DNA from: an uncultured Prevotella sp.
Lineage (GTDB): Bacteria > Bacteroidota > Bacteroidia > Bacteroidales > Bacteroidaceae
DNA: 64,000 bases
Direction of reading: 5' to 3'
NCBI GenBank assembly: GCA_900315035.1
Contig: OMXO01000002.1
Coordinates: forward strand, 28,702-92,701
This document shows positions 41,216 through 49,725 of the stretch, in pieces (within the stretch, counting starts at the first letter, position 1; each line of letters starts with the position of its first letter). A model generated the notes under the pieces. The model was not told the origin of the DNA. It saw only the letters and a program-made list of their open reading frames with translations, and did not search any database. A program made the position numbers and the translations under genes.

Positions 41216-42736
41216 ATGTCAGAGATAGATAGTTTGAAAGGGCGCATCGACTGGTTGACAACGATAATCCCCTTCGTAGGTGTGGCTGCCCTTGGTACAG
41301 TGTTTATGTTATGGCCCGATGCCTCCAAAAAAGTGTTGGAGGCTATCCGTCTGTTTATTGGAGATGATTGTGGCATCTACTATGCCATCCTAGGTGTGGG
41401 GGTGTTCTGGCTCACAATATGGACAGCTTATTCTAAATACGGTCATGTGAAGCTTGGAGGATTGGAGCAGCCTCAGTATGGCAATTTCATGTGGGGTGCC
41501 ATGATCTTTACCTCAGCCCTTGCGGCTGACATCATGTTCTATTCGCTCTCAGAATGGGCGATGTATGCAAGCGATCCTCATGTGAAAGCCATGGGTAGTA
41601 TGCAAGATTGGGCACCTACCTTCCCGCTGTTTCATTGGGGACCGATTGCTTGGTGTTTTCATATGATGCTGGCAGTTTGCTTTGGCTTTATGATCCATGT
41701 TCGTAAACGTGAACGTCAGCGTTTTTCTGAGGCCTGTCGTCCTATATTTAAGGATATGGTAGATGGTGGCCTCGGACGCTTTATCGACATTATTGCTATC
41801 TTAGCCATGTTGGCAGGTATTGCCACTACCTTTTCATTGGCCACCCCTTTGATCTCTGCTGCCATCTGTAAGGTTTGGGGCTTGTCTGACAGCATCACAC
41901 TGACCATAACAATCTTAATTCTAATTGCTTTCATCTATACTTTAGCGGTATGGTTTGGTATGAAGGGCATCTCCAAGATGGCCAAGTGGTGTATATATTT
42001 CTTCTTTACCTTCTTGGCCTATGTGCTCCTTTTAGGTGGTGAGGCTAGATATATTTTGGAAACAGGTTTTCAGTCAATTGGCAATCTAGTTCAGAATTTT
42101 ATAGGCCTTTCAACTAATTTGGATCCTCTGCGTGTGACTTCCTTTCCACAGAACTGGACCCTTTTCTATTGGGCATACTGGATGGCTTGGACCATTGGCA
42201 CACCTTTCTTTATAGGTATGATTAGTAAGGGCCGTACCATCAAGAACACTCTCATTGGTGGTTATGGCTGGGCTTTGGCCGGTACTTTCACGTCGTTTAT
42301 TATTTTGGGTAACTATGGTCTTGCCCAGCAGATGAAACATGGTCTGGATGTGGTAGGCCTCATTGACGCTGGTGGTACCTATTATGATGCCATCCTTCAG
42401 ATTTTGGGCACCTTGCCGATGCCAAGTATTGCTTTGTTATTGTTAGTGATTACCATGGTGATGTTTTATTCTACCTCTTTCGATACGTTGACGTTGATTG
42501 CATCAATCTATTCCTATAAGCGTTTGGGTGATAATGAAGAACCGCATAAGGCTATCCGAGGTTTTTGGGCCATTATGTTTATACTATTCCCCATCGGTTT
42601 GTTGTTCTCTGAGAATTCCATGTATGGTCTGCAGTCTGTATCGATCATTGCAGCCTTCCCCATCGGCATCATCATCATCATCATGATCTGGTCGTTCTTT
42701 AAGGATGTTAATCTATATTTGAAGGAAATGAACTAA
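41216..42736 (+). CDS. BCCT family choline/betaine transporter
   Basis: 506 residues with about 12 membrane segments. The BCCT signature is present: SEWAMYASDP in the fourth segment region and WTLFYWAYWMAWTIGTPFFIGMISKGRTIKN, the Trp-rich helix that forms the aromatic box for quaternary amines. BCCT carriers import choline, betaine or carnitine with sodium or protons. Sandwiched between the choline kinase and LicC genes (3- and 1-base gaps), it most likely imports choline, taking the place of the DMT-type LicB permease of Haemophilus. Confidence 0.93.
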   Translation: MSEIDSLKGRIDWLTTIIPFVGVAALGTVFMLWPDASKKVLEAIRLFIGDDCGIYYAILGVGVFWLTIWTAYSKYGHVKLGGLEQPQYGNFMWGAMIFTSALAADIMFYSLSEWAMYASDPHVKAMGSMQDWAPTFPLFHWGPIAWCFHMMLAVCFGFMIHVRKRERQRFSEACRPIFKDMVDGGLGRFIDIIAILAMLAGIATTFSLATPLISAAICKVWGLSDSITLTITILILIAFIYTLAVWFGMKGISKMAKWCIYFFFTFLAYVLLLGGEARYILETGFQSIGNLVQNFIGLSTNLDPLRVTSFPQNWTLFYWAYWMAWTIGTPFFIGMISKGRTIKNTLIGGYGWALAGTFTSFIILGNYGLAQQMKHGLDVVGLIDAGGTYYDAILQILGTLPMPSIALLLLVITMVMFYSTSFDTLTLIASIYSYKRLGDNEEPHKAIRGFWAIMFILFPIGLLFSENSMYGLQSVSIIAAFPIGIIIIIMIWSFFKDVNLYLKEMN

Positions 42737-42737
42737 A

Positions 42738-43427
42738 ATGAACGCGATTATTCTGGCTGCAGGCATGGGAATGCGCCTACGGCCATTGACCAACAATGTT
42801 CCCAAGTGCTTAGTCTCTGTATGTGGTACACCGATGGTGGAGCGTCAGATATTATTCCTACATGAAGCAGGCATACATGAAATCACTCTTGTCTCTGGTT
42901 ATCAGGCTGTTCGCTTGGAATATTTGAAAGATAGATATGGCGTCGATATCGTTTATAACGAACGCTTTAACTCGTGCAATAATATTTATTCGCTTTATAA
43001 GGTTCTTGACCGCTTTGGTGATTCTTGGGTCGTAGAAGGTGATGTCTATATGCACGGGAACTGTTTTACGACAGCTATCCAGCAGTCTACCTATTTTGCC
43101 AAATGGCATGATCATTATGACAACGAGTGGGGGCTGGTGACGGATGCTGAAGATCGGCTTGTCAACATTAATATCGGAAGTGGGCAGGGGTGCATCATGT
43201 CTGGTATCTCTTTCTGGACTAAGGCCGATGCCCAGGCTATTGCAGATAACTTGCTTCAGAAGATGCATTCTGACGATTATACCAATCTTTTTTGGGACCA
43301 GTCTGTTGTTAGTCTCTATCCGTCTCTCCGGATTCTGGTTCGTCGTTTTGATGACCTCTATGAGATTGACACGGAATCAGAATTAAGAACAGTTGAAAAG
43401 CAATTGATGAATATAAAGAAGATATGA
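42738..43427 (+). CDS. licC: LicC CTP:phosphocholine cytidylyltransferase
   Basis: 229 residues, the same length as pneumococcal LicC and similar throughout: NAIILAAGMGMRLRPLTNNVPKCLVSVCGTPMVERQI with the GxGxR loop and catalytic Lys23, VVEGDVYMHGN (metal-binding Asp), STYFAKWHDHYDNEWGLV, and GCIMSGISFWTKADA. It activates phosphocholine to CDP-choline in the cytoplasm. One base after the transporter gene; it overlaps the licD gene by 4 bases. It is the canonical copy, unlike the degenerate N-terminal domain of the kinase fusion. Confidence 0.94.
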   Translation: MNAIILAAGMGMRLRPLTNNVPKCLVSVCGTPMVERQILFLHEAGIHEITLVSGYQAVRLEYLKDRYGVDIVYNERFNSCNNIYSLYKVLDRFGDSWVVEGDVYMHGNCFTTAIQQSTYFAKWHDHYDNEWGLVTDAEDRLVNINIGSGQGCIMSGISFWTKADAQAIADNLLQKMHSDDYTNLFWDQSVVSLYPSLRILVRRFDDLYEIDTESELRTVEKQLMNIKKI

Positions 43428-44221
43428 AAGAATTAACTATCCAGGAAATAAAGGATGTCCAGCTAGAACTGCTGAAAAGTTTGGATGCATTTTGTACGGA
43501 ACACCATATTTCGTATTCCTTGGCTTATGGCACGCTGATCGGTGCTGTTCGCCATCAAGGGTATATCCCTTGGGACGATGATATTGATGTGTTTCTCCTT
43601 CGCAGTGACTATGATCAGCTCATTCAGTACTTTCTGGATACGGCTCAGTATGGCTTTGCTTCTTTGGAAAGTGATGTACGCTGGAACAGACCTTATGCTA
43701 AGTTTTATGATAAACGAACCTTGTGTGTCGAATTGGCATCGAATAATACGGGAATAGGTTTGGGTATCGATGTTTTCCCTGTGGATCAGATTCCAGAGGA
43801 TGTCGCAGAAAGAAATGCCTATCGGCGTAAGCTGTTTATGCTGCGAAATGTTTATCTACTGAAATCATTGGCTTGGTCAAAGAATCGGGCTTTGATCAGG
43901 AATATCCTGGCTGCGTTGGGGCATGTGATACTGGCTCCATTCTCCTATCGTTTCTTAGCTCAGTGTATTAGTCGTTATTCACAGAAGTATAATCAACGGG
44001 ATAATTGCCTATTGAGTGATAACACCTCTGGCTATCCGGAGGCAGCTCCCTATATGAAAACCTCTTTTGCCAAAATGGTCAGAATGCCATTCGAAGACAC
44101 GACGGCAATGGTGGCTCAGGGTTATGATGATATTTTGACGAAGGATTTCGGCGATTACATGAAGTTGCCACCAGTGGAGAAACAGGTAAGCCATCATTCT
44201 ATAAATGTCTATTGGAAGTGA
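43424..44221 (+). CDS. licD: LicD-family phosphorylcholine transferase
   Basis: 265 residues. Hallmark LicD motif: ISYSLAYGTLIGAVRHQGYIPWDDDIDVFLLRSDYDQL, with Trp50 and the Asp cluster 51-53/55 near residues 50-55. LicD enzymes transfer phosphocholine from CDP-choline to a hydroxyl on a glycan. It completes the choline path: barrel, BCCT, kinase, cytidylyltransferase, transferase. A related fukutin-like group transfers other phospho-polyols, but the neighbours argue for choline. Confidence 0.93.
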   Translation: MKELTIQEIKDVQLELLKSLDAFCTEHHISYSLAYGTLIGAVRHQGYIPWDDDIDVFLLRSDYDQLIQYFLDTAQYGFASLESDVRWNRPYAKFYDKRTLCVELASNNTGIGLGIDVFPVDQIPEDVAERNAYRRKLFMLRNVYLLKSLAWSKNRALIRNILAALGHVILAPFSYRFLAQCISRYSQKYNQRDNCLLSDNTSGYPEAAPYMKTSFAKMVRMPFEDTTAMVAQGYDDILTKDFGDYMKLPPVEKQVSHHSINVYWK

Positions 44222-44236
44222 AATCTGGTGAAGATT

Positions 44237-45520
44237 ATGTTAAGTCTGTATTATTATAGAGTGTTTCTGCTAATCAACAGCGCGGCATTGTTCCTCGTGT
44301 ATGTGATTTGGGGCATGGATATAGACTTGACGCCTTATTCCTATATTTATGTGCTGATGGCTAATTTCTATATGCTCTTGCAGTCACGTAGGAACTTCCT
44401 GCTATTTATTATCTTCTTTATCATCCTGTTCTCCAATTACAGTATCATCTATTCCAACTTCATCATGAGGTTTGACAATACGATCTTCACAGATGCGTTG
44501 TCAAGGAGTACGACCAATATATCATTGAATATCTTGGCATTGTTCAATCTGTTACTGTTCCTCTTTGTGAAGTGGGATTTTATCCTGCCGAATCCTTCAG
44601 TCAACATCTTTGTGAAACCTGAAAATCTGGAAAGATGGAATTTGTTGTTCCTTGTGGTAATATTGGCAATTGTTTTCTTTTTCGGCTTTACACCTCCTGA
44701 GGAAGAAGGACAGCGAGGGTCTCCCAGCCCTTTGTATGAATACTCCCTGATTTTCTTTGCACTTTATTTCTATTATTGTGGCATGAAAAGAATCTATCTG
44801 ATGGTGGGGCTCTTTATGATTGTATTGTATAGCCTCCAGAATTTTGTCTTTGGAGGTCGAATTCTGGGTGTCCAATTCATCCTGTGTGCCTATATCATGC
44901 TGCTCATGCATAGGGTGCGTATGCCTATTGTCGTTGGTGGTATCACGGTGATGTTCTTCCTGATGAGTATCATTGGTGTGGTGAGAGGCGAACTTTTATC
45001 AGGTAACTTTGAAGTCACTTCTATTCTATCCTCCCTTGTAGAGAGTGGCTTTGCGCTGGATACGGCCTATTCGGCCTATTATACATCAGAGTCGTTCGTT
45101 TATATATTGGATAAGTTCTCTGTTCAGGAAGTCTTCGTGTATTTTGGGGAATTTGTGAAGTCAATCTTTATTGGCGGTGATCCTGATATGCACCTGACAG
45201 CCATCTCGCATGACTATGTCGTACATTATGGCGGTGGCTTGGTTCCCTTTTATTTTTATTTCTATTTAGGTGAGTTAGGTGTTTTGATAGCAGCTTGTTT
45301 GGTAGCTTTTTACGTGAATCTGTCCATTGACATTGAAGATGTGTCATCTGGATTGAAAAAATGTCTAGCCGTCTGGGTCGCCAGTACTACCTTCCGTTGG
45401 TATCTGTATTCCCCCATAGGTCTATTAAGAGGCGTACTGTTCCTAGTGATTGCATATTATGCTTTCGTATTTTGCGCGTATATGTTGAATCGGATGTTTG
45501 GCTATGAATTATCTGATTAA
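44237..45520 (+). CDS. wzy: Wzy-like repeat-unit polymerase
   Basis: 427 residues from the ATG at 44237 (a GTG three codons earlier at 44228 is possible). Ten or more membrane segments and a larger periplasmic loop near 270-330 (VRGELLSGNFEVTSIL ... GGDPDMHLTAISHDYVVHYGGG). No strong family motif is visible, as is usual for Wzy proteins; the call rests on topology, size and the presence of Wzx and Wzz in the same operon. It would join flipped repeat units in the periplasm. Confidence 0.75.
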   Translation: MLSLYYYRVFLLINSAALFLVYVIWGMDIDLTPYSYIYVLMANFYMLLQSRRNFLLFIIFFIILFSNYSIIYSNFIMRFDNTIFTDALSRSTTNISLNILALFNLLLFLFVKWDFILPNPSVNIFVKPENLERWNLLFLVVILAIVFFFGFTPPEEEGQRGSPSPLYEYSLIFFALYFYYCGMKRIYLMVGLFMIVLYSLQNFVFGGRILGVQFILCAYIMLLMHRVRMPIVVGGITVMFFLMSIIGVVRGELLSGNFEVTSILSSLVESGFALDTAYSAYYTSESFVYILDKFSVQEVFVYFGEFVKSIFIGGDPDMHLTAISHDYVVHYGGGLVPFYFYFYLGELGVLIAACLVAFYVNLSIDIEDVSSGLKKCLAVWVASTTFRWYLYSPIGLLRGVLFLVIAYYAFVFCAYMLNRMFGYELSD

Positions 45521-46619
45521 TTGCTCTAATCTTAAAATAGGTGGTGGAATACAAGTTGCTGACTCGTTCTGTTCACAACTCAATCGCTTTCCGCAACATC
45601 ATTTTGTAGTGGTGTTGTCTTCCAACTTGTCGTCAACCAAGGAAAAGTTAGCAGAGCTTCAGCATGTGGAGGTTTGTTCTTACAATATGCCTAATAATTT
45701 AATGACCATTATTACTGGGCGTGACCGGTTTATGGATAATCTTGTGTCTGGGCATTGTGTCGATGCAGTCTTGACTATTTTCGGTCCCTCGCGATGGTGT
45801 CCTAAGGTTCCTCATCTTAGTGGATTCGCCATGGCTCAGTTGGTTATTTTAGAGTCGCCTTTTTATGCTCGGATGACAAAAAGAGAGCGCATAAAATGGT
45901 TTTGGTGGCGTAAAATCCGTCAATATTCATTCAAACAGAGTGCAGATTTCTTTTGGACGGAGAACCCCTTTATCAGCAAAAGACTTGAAAACCTCTTTGG
46001 GAATAGGGAAGTGTTTACCATCACCAATTATTATAATCAGGTATTTGATACACCCGATGCATGGCAGAAATCTATTATTTTGTCAGAGTTCACGGGTACG
46101 ACATGCCTTTCCGTCTCTAATTATTATCCACATAAGAATTTTGAAATACTCATTGGTGTGGTTCGATGTTTAAAGACAAATCATCCTGATTTCCTTGTAC
46201 GATTTGTTCTTACCTTTGACCAACAGGAGATGCCTGTGCCTGACGATATACGCGAAGCTTTCGTCTTTATAGGTAAGGTGGATTTTAGGGAATGCCCCTC
46301 GCTTTATACTCAGTGCGACATCATGTTCATGCCTACATTGATTGAATGCTTTACGGCGACATACCCAGAGGCGATGCGGATGAAGAAACCTATTGTAACT
46401 ACTGATCTTCAGTTTGCTCGTGGCTTGTGTGGTGAGGCTGCTTGTTACTATAATGCGGTAGATTGCCAATCTGCAGCTGATGCCATTTATAGAGTGGCTA
46501 CGGATCAGGCCTATGCACGACAGCTTGTTGCAAACGGAACAGTTCAGTTGAAGCATTTCGACAATTACGAGCAGCGTGCAGATAAGCTTGTAAAGATATT
46601 GGAAAGAATAAGTAAATAA
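45504..46619 (+). CDS. Family 4-type glycosyltransferase
   Basis: 371 residues from the ATG at 45504, overlapping the polymerase gene by 17 bases. GT-B fold: N-terminal NYLINCSNLKIGGGIQVADSFC, then TTCLSVSNYYPHKNFEILIGVVRCL and VFIGKVDFRECPSLYTQCDIMFMPTLIECFTATYPEAMRMKKPIVTTDLQFARGLCG, where the E...P.EA block binds the donor nucleotide. A retaining transferase for one residue of the repeat unit; its donor may be the L-sugar made by the next three gene products or another sugar. Confidence 0.88.
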   Translation: MNYLINCSNLKIGGGIQVADSFCSQLNRFPQHHFVVVLSSNLSSTKEKLAELQHVEVCSYNMPNNLMTIITGRDRFMDNLVSGHCVDAVLTIFGPSRWCPKVPHLSGFAMAQLVILESPFYARMTKRERIKWFWWRKIRQYSFKQSADFFWTENPFISKRLENLFGNREVFTITNYYNQVFDTPDAWQKSIILSEFTGTTCLSVSNYYPHKNFEILIGVVRCLKTNHPDFLVRFVLTFDQQEMPVPDDIREAFVFIGKVDFRECPSLYTQCDIMFMPTLIECFTATYPEAMRMKKPIVTTDLQFARGLCGEAACYYNAVDCQSAADAIYRVATDQAYARQLVANGTVQLKHFDNYEQRADKLVKILERISK

Positions 46620-46625
46620 CTCTAT

Positions 46626-47717
46626 ATGTCAGTATTTAAAGATAAAACCCTGTTGATAACAGGTGGTACCGGTAGTTTTGGCAATGCCGTTCTTCGCAGG
46701 TTCCTGGATTCCGATATTAGGGAGATACGCATTTTCTCTCGTGATGAAAAAAAACAGGACGATATGCGCCATTACCTTCAGGCGCAGCGTCCCGATGTCT
46801 GCAATAAAGTGAAATTCTACATCGGTAATGTCCGACAGCGCGAGGCTGTAGATTTTGCCATGAGTGGTGTGGATTTTGTCTTTTCTGCAGCGGCCTTAAA
46901 ACAAGTGCCATCGTGTGAGTTCTTCCCCATGGAGGCTGTTCGTACGAATGTTGAGGGCACAAACAACGTGTTACTATCTGCCATAGCTCATGAGGTGAAA
47001 AATGTGGTGGTGTTAAGCACAGATAAGGCAGCTTATCCGATCAACGCGATGGGTATCTCAAAAGCTATGATGGAGAAGGTGGCCATCGCTCAAGGGCGTG
47101 CTCTTGGTGATCATGCTAAAACTACTATCTGTTGCACGCGCTATGGCAATGTGATGGCTTCCCGTGGTAGCGTTATCCCCCTGTGGGTGGAACAGATGAT
47201 GGAAGGTAAGCCCATTACTATAACAGATCCTAATATGACACGCTATATGATGACTCTTGATGATGCTGTCGATTTGGTGATTTTTGCCTTTACCCATGGC
47301 CGTAATGGTGATTTGTTTGTACAGAAGGCTCCTGCAGCAACTCTTGAGACTTTAGCAAAAGCATTGAAGGAGGTATATGCACAGATTGACCCTAAGTATG
47401 GTGAAACAGAGGTCAAGGTCATTGGGACTCGCCATGGTGAGAAACTATATGAGACGCTTGTTACCCGTGAAGAAATGATGCGTTCTGAGGATTGTGGGAA
47501 CTATTTCCGTATTCCTTGTGATTCTCGAGACCTGAACTACGATAAGTATTTTACTGAAGGTAACTCGGAAATTTCTAAGTTCGAGGACTATCACTCTCAT
47601 AATACTCATCGCTTAGATGTAGTGGGAATGAAGGAGTTGTTGTTGAAATTGCGCTTCATCCAGGAAGACCTTGGAATGATTCCTAGGGCAAAGGCGCGTG
47701 ATATCCGTTCTGAATAA
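46626..47717 (+). CDS. UDP-GlcNAc 4,6-dehydratase/5-epimerase (WbjB/CapE/WbvB type)
   Basis: 363 residues, extended SDR fold. TLLITGGTGSFGNAVLRRFL is the NAD(P)-binding Gly motif. LSTDKAAYPINAMGISKAMMEK has Met in place of the usual Tyr of YxxxK, a known trait of CapE/WbjB 5-inverting enzymes and a contrast to retaining PglF/FlaA1 forms. It makes UDP-2-acetamido-2,6-dideoxy-beta-L-arabino-hexos-4-ulose. First of a three-enzyme set with the next two genes. Confidence 0.93.
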   Translation: MSVFKDKTLLITGGTGSFGNAVLRRFLDSDIREIRIFSRDEKKQDDMRHYLQAQRPDVCNKVKFYIGNVRQREAVDFAMSGVDFVFSAAALKQVPSCEFFPMEAVRTNVEGTNNVLLSAIAHEVKNVVVLSTDKAAYPINAMGISKAMMEKVAIAQGRALGDHAKTTICCTRYGNVMASRGSVIPLWVEQMMEGKPITITDPNMTRYMMTLDDAVDLVIFAFTHGRNGDLFVQKAPAATLETLAKALKEVYAQIDPKYGETEVKVIGTRHGEKLYETLVTREEMMRSEDCGNYFRIPCDSRDLNYDKYFTEGNSEISKFEDYHSHNTHRLDVVGMKELLLKLRFIQEDLGMIPRAKARDIRSE

Positions 47718-47729
47718 TATAAAATCAAG

Positions 47730-48584
47730 ATGAAAGTATTCATATTAGGATGTAACAATACCATAGGACATGTTGTAGCCTTATATTTCAAGGAAAAAGG
47801 TCATGAAGTGATGGGGTATGATCAAGAGAACCTTGGTCTGGTTCGTCAGGTGACAGGAAATTACCATGATGTGGTATTGATCCAGCAGACAATAGAACAA
47901 TACTGTCCAGAGGCTGTTATTAATTGCATTGCTGTCGTCAATCAAGATGCAGAAGCGGACAAGGCAGAGGCTGCCTATGTTAATTGCTATTTGCCTCATT
48001 GCTTGGAGAAGATTACTGCAGGCACTTCTATTGTGGTGGTTCATCGCAGTACTGATTGTATCTTTTCTGGAGAACGAGGCCAATATACTGTTAATGATGT
48101 GCCTGATGCAAAGAGCTTTTATGCCAGAACCAAGGCTGTCGGTGAACTAATAAACGATAAGGATATCACCATTCGCGTGTCACTCATTGGACCTTCTTTG
48201 AAAGAGGATGATGGTAGTCTGTTGAACTGGTTCCTTCGCCAACAAGGCCAGGTGAATGGTTTTGCCAATGCCATCTGGACTGGTGTGACTACCGAAGAAT
48301 ATGCCCGTGAAATCGAACTTCTGTTAACTCAAGGCAAGCATGGCATTTTCCAAAGTACTCCTACATTGTCAATCAGTAAATATGAACTACTGAAGCTCTT
48401 TGAGAAACACTTTCCTCATGGGCGTGAAGTACTCAGAATAGATAACCAACGAGTTGATAAGTCATTAGTACAGGATTTTGGCGATGCAGACATTGTTGTG
48501 CCTTCTTATGACAAGATGGTTGCAGATGTCAGACGGTGGGTTCAGTCACATCGTGAATTGTATCCGAAATATTATAACGATTAA
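47730..48584 (+). CDS. RmlD-like NDP-4-keto sugar reductase (WbvR-like)
   Basis: 284 residues, single SDR domain: MKVFILGCNNTIGHVVALYF, INCIAVVNQDAEADKAEAAYVNCYLP, VHRSTDCIFSGERGQY, YARTKAVGE (YxxxK-type Tyr/Lys), and RVSLIGPSL. It resembles RmlD. The C-terminus lacks the cupin 3-epimerase domain that WbjC/CapF/FnlB enzymes need to make the L-FucNAc precursor. It would therefore reduce the 4-keto L-sugar directly, giving UDP-L-RhaNAc as WbvR does in Vibrio cholerae O37. Confidence 0.85.
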   Translation: MKVFILGCNNTIGHVVALYFKEKGHEVMGYDQENLGLVRQVTGNYHDVVLIQQTIEQYCPEAVINCIAVVNQDAEADKAEAAYVNCYLPHCLEKITAGTSIVVVHRSTDCIFSGERGQYTVNDVPDAKSFYARTKAVGELINDKDITIRVSLIGPSLKEDDGSLLNWFLRQQGQVNGFANAIWTGVTTEEYAREIELLLTQGKHGIFQSTPTLSISKYELLKLFEKHFPHGREVLRIDNQRVDKSLVQDFGDADIVVPSYDKMVADVRRWVQSHRELYPKYYND

Positions 48585-48597
48585 AAAGATAAACATT

Positions 48598-49725
48598 ATG
48601 AGTAAACTTAAGTTGATGATAGTCATGGGTACACGACCTGAGATTATCAAACTTTCAGAGATTGTCAAGAAGTGTGATAAATATTTCGATTTGAAGATCG
48701 TACACACGGGGCAGAACTACGATTATAATCTGAACAAGCTTTTTTTTGAGGAATTGGGCCTTCGTGAACCTGATTTCTATTTGGGCGTTGTCGGTGACAA
48801 TCTTGGACAGACGATGGGTAATGTGCTGGCAAAGTCGTACGAACTCTTTGATGCAGAAAAACCCGACGCCATCCTTGTATTAGGCGATACTAATTCTTGT
48901 TTGTGTGTCATTTCTGCTAAACGTCTGAAGATCCCCATCTTCCATTTGGAGGCTGGTAACCGTTGTAAGGACGAGAATCTTCCAGAAGAGGTCATCCGCC
49001 GTATAGTTGATGTTACGAGTGATGTCAATCTCTGCTATTCAGAGAATGCACGACGTTATATCCTTGATCAAGGAGTCCGTCCAGAGTACACTTATTGTGT
49101 TGGTTCTACGATGGCAGAGGTACTAACTGCAAACATAGATAAGATCAACAATAGTGACGTATTGACCAAGCTTGGTCTTGAGCCACGTAAATATATCTTA
49201 CTTTCTGCCCACCGCGAGGAAAATATTGATATTGAGTCCAATTTCTTCTCCCTGATGAATGCTGTTAATGCGATGGCGGAAAAGTATGATATGCCTATTC
49301 TCTACTCATGTCACCCTCGGTCAAAGAAGTACATCGAACAGCGAGGCTTCAAGTTTGATAAACGTGTCATTCAGCACCAACCTCTTGGATTCTTCGATTA
49401 CAACAAACTGCAGCAGAATGCCTTCTGTGTTGTTTCCGATAGTGGTACGATACCTGAGGAAGGCAGCTATTTTAAGTTCCCTGCTGTTTCTATCCGAACA
49501 TCTACGGAACGCCCCGAGGCTATGGACAAGGGAGTGTTCACCATCGGTAGCATCACCTCTGAATATGTTCTCCAGGCTGTCGACCTTGCTGTGTCAATGT
49601 GGCAGAATGGAGATGCTGGCCTGACTGTACCTGCTTACAGCGATGAGAATGTTTCAACCAAGGTTGTTAAGATTATTCAGAGTTATGTGGGTATCGTCAA
49701 TAAAATGATCTGGCGCAAAGCATGA
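48598..49725 (+). CDS. UDP-HexNAc 2-epimerase (WecB family; WbvD/FnlC type)
   Basis: 375 residues from the ATG at 48598; a longer frame starts inside the previous gene and is not needed. WecB motifs: VMGTRPEIIKLSEI, VHTGQNYDYNLNKLFFEELGL, VLGDTNSCL, IFHLEAGNRCKDENLPEEVIRRIVD, LSAHREENID and SDSGTIPEEGSYFKFPAVSIR. It inverts C2 of the UDP-amino-deoxy-L-sugar. After an RmlD-like reductase the product would be UDP-L-QuiNAc; after a cupin-containing reductase it would be UDP-L-FucNAc. Confidence 0.92.
   Translation: MSKLKLMIVMGTRPEIIKLSEIVKKCDKYFDLKIVHTGQNYDYNLNKLFFEELGLREPDFYLGVVGDNLGQTMGNVLAKSYELFDAEKPDAILVLGDTNSCLCVISAKRLKIPIFHLEAGNRCKDENLPEEVIRRIVDVTSDVNLCYSENARRYILDQGVRPEYTYCVGSTMAEVLTANIDKINNSDVLTKLGLEPRKYILLSAHREENIDIESNFFSLMNAVNAMAEKYDMPILYSCHPRSKKYIEQRGFKFDKRVIQHQPLGFFDYNKLQQNAFCVVSDSGTIPEEGSYFKFPAVSIRTSTERPEAMDKGVFTIGSITSEYVLQAVDLAVSMWQNGDAGLTVPAYSDENVSTKVVKIIQSYVGIVNKMIWRKA

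Noticed and set aside
46626-49725. Simple assignment of the three-gene set as fnlABC (UDP-L-FucNAc)
   Set aside because: The middle enzyme lacks the cupin 3-epimerase domain of FnlB/CapF; kept only as the alternative.
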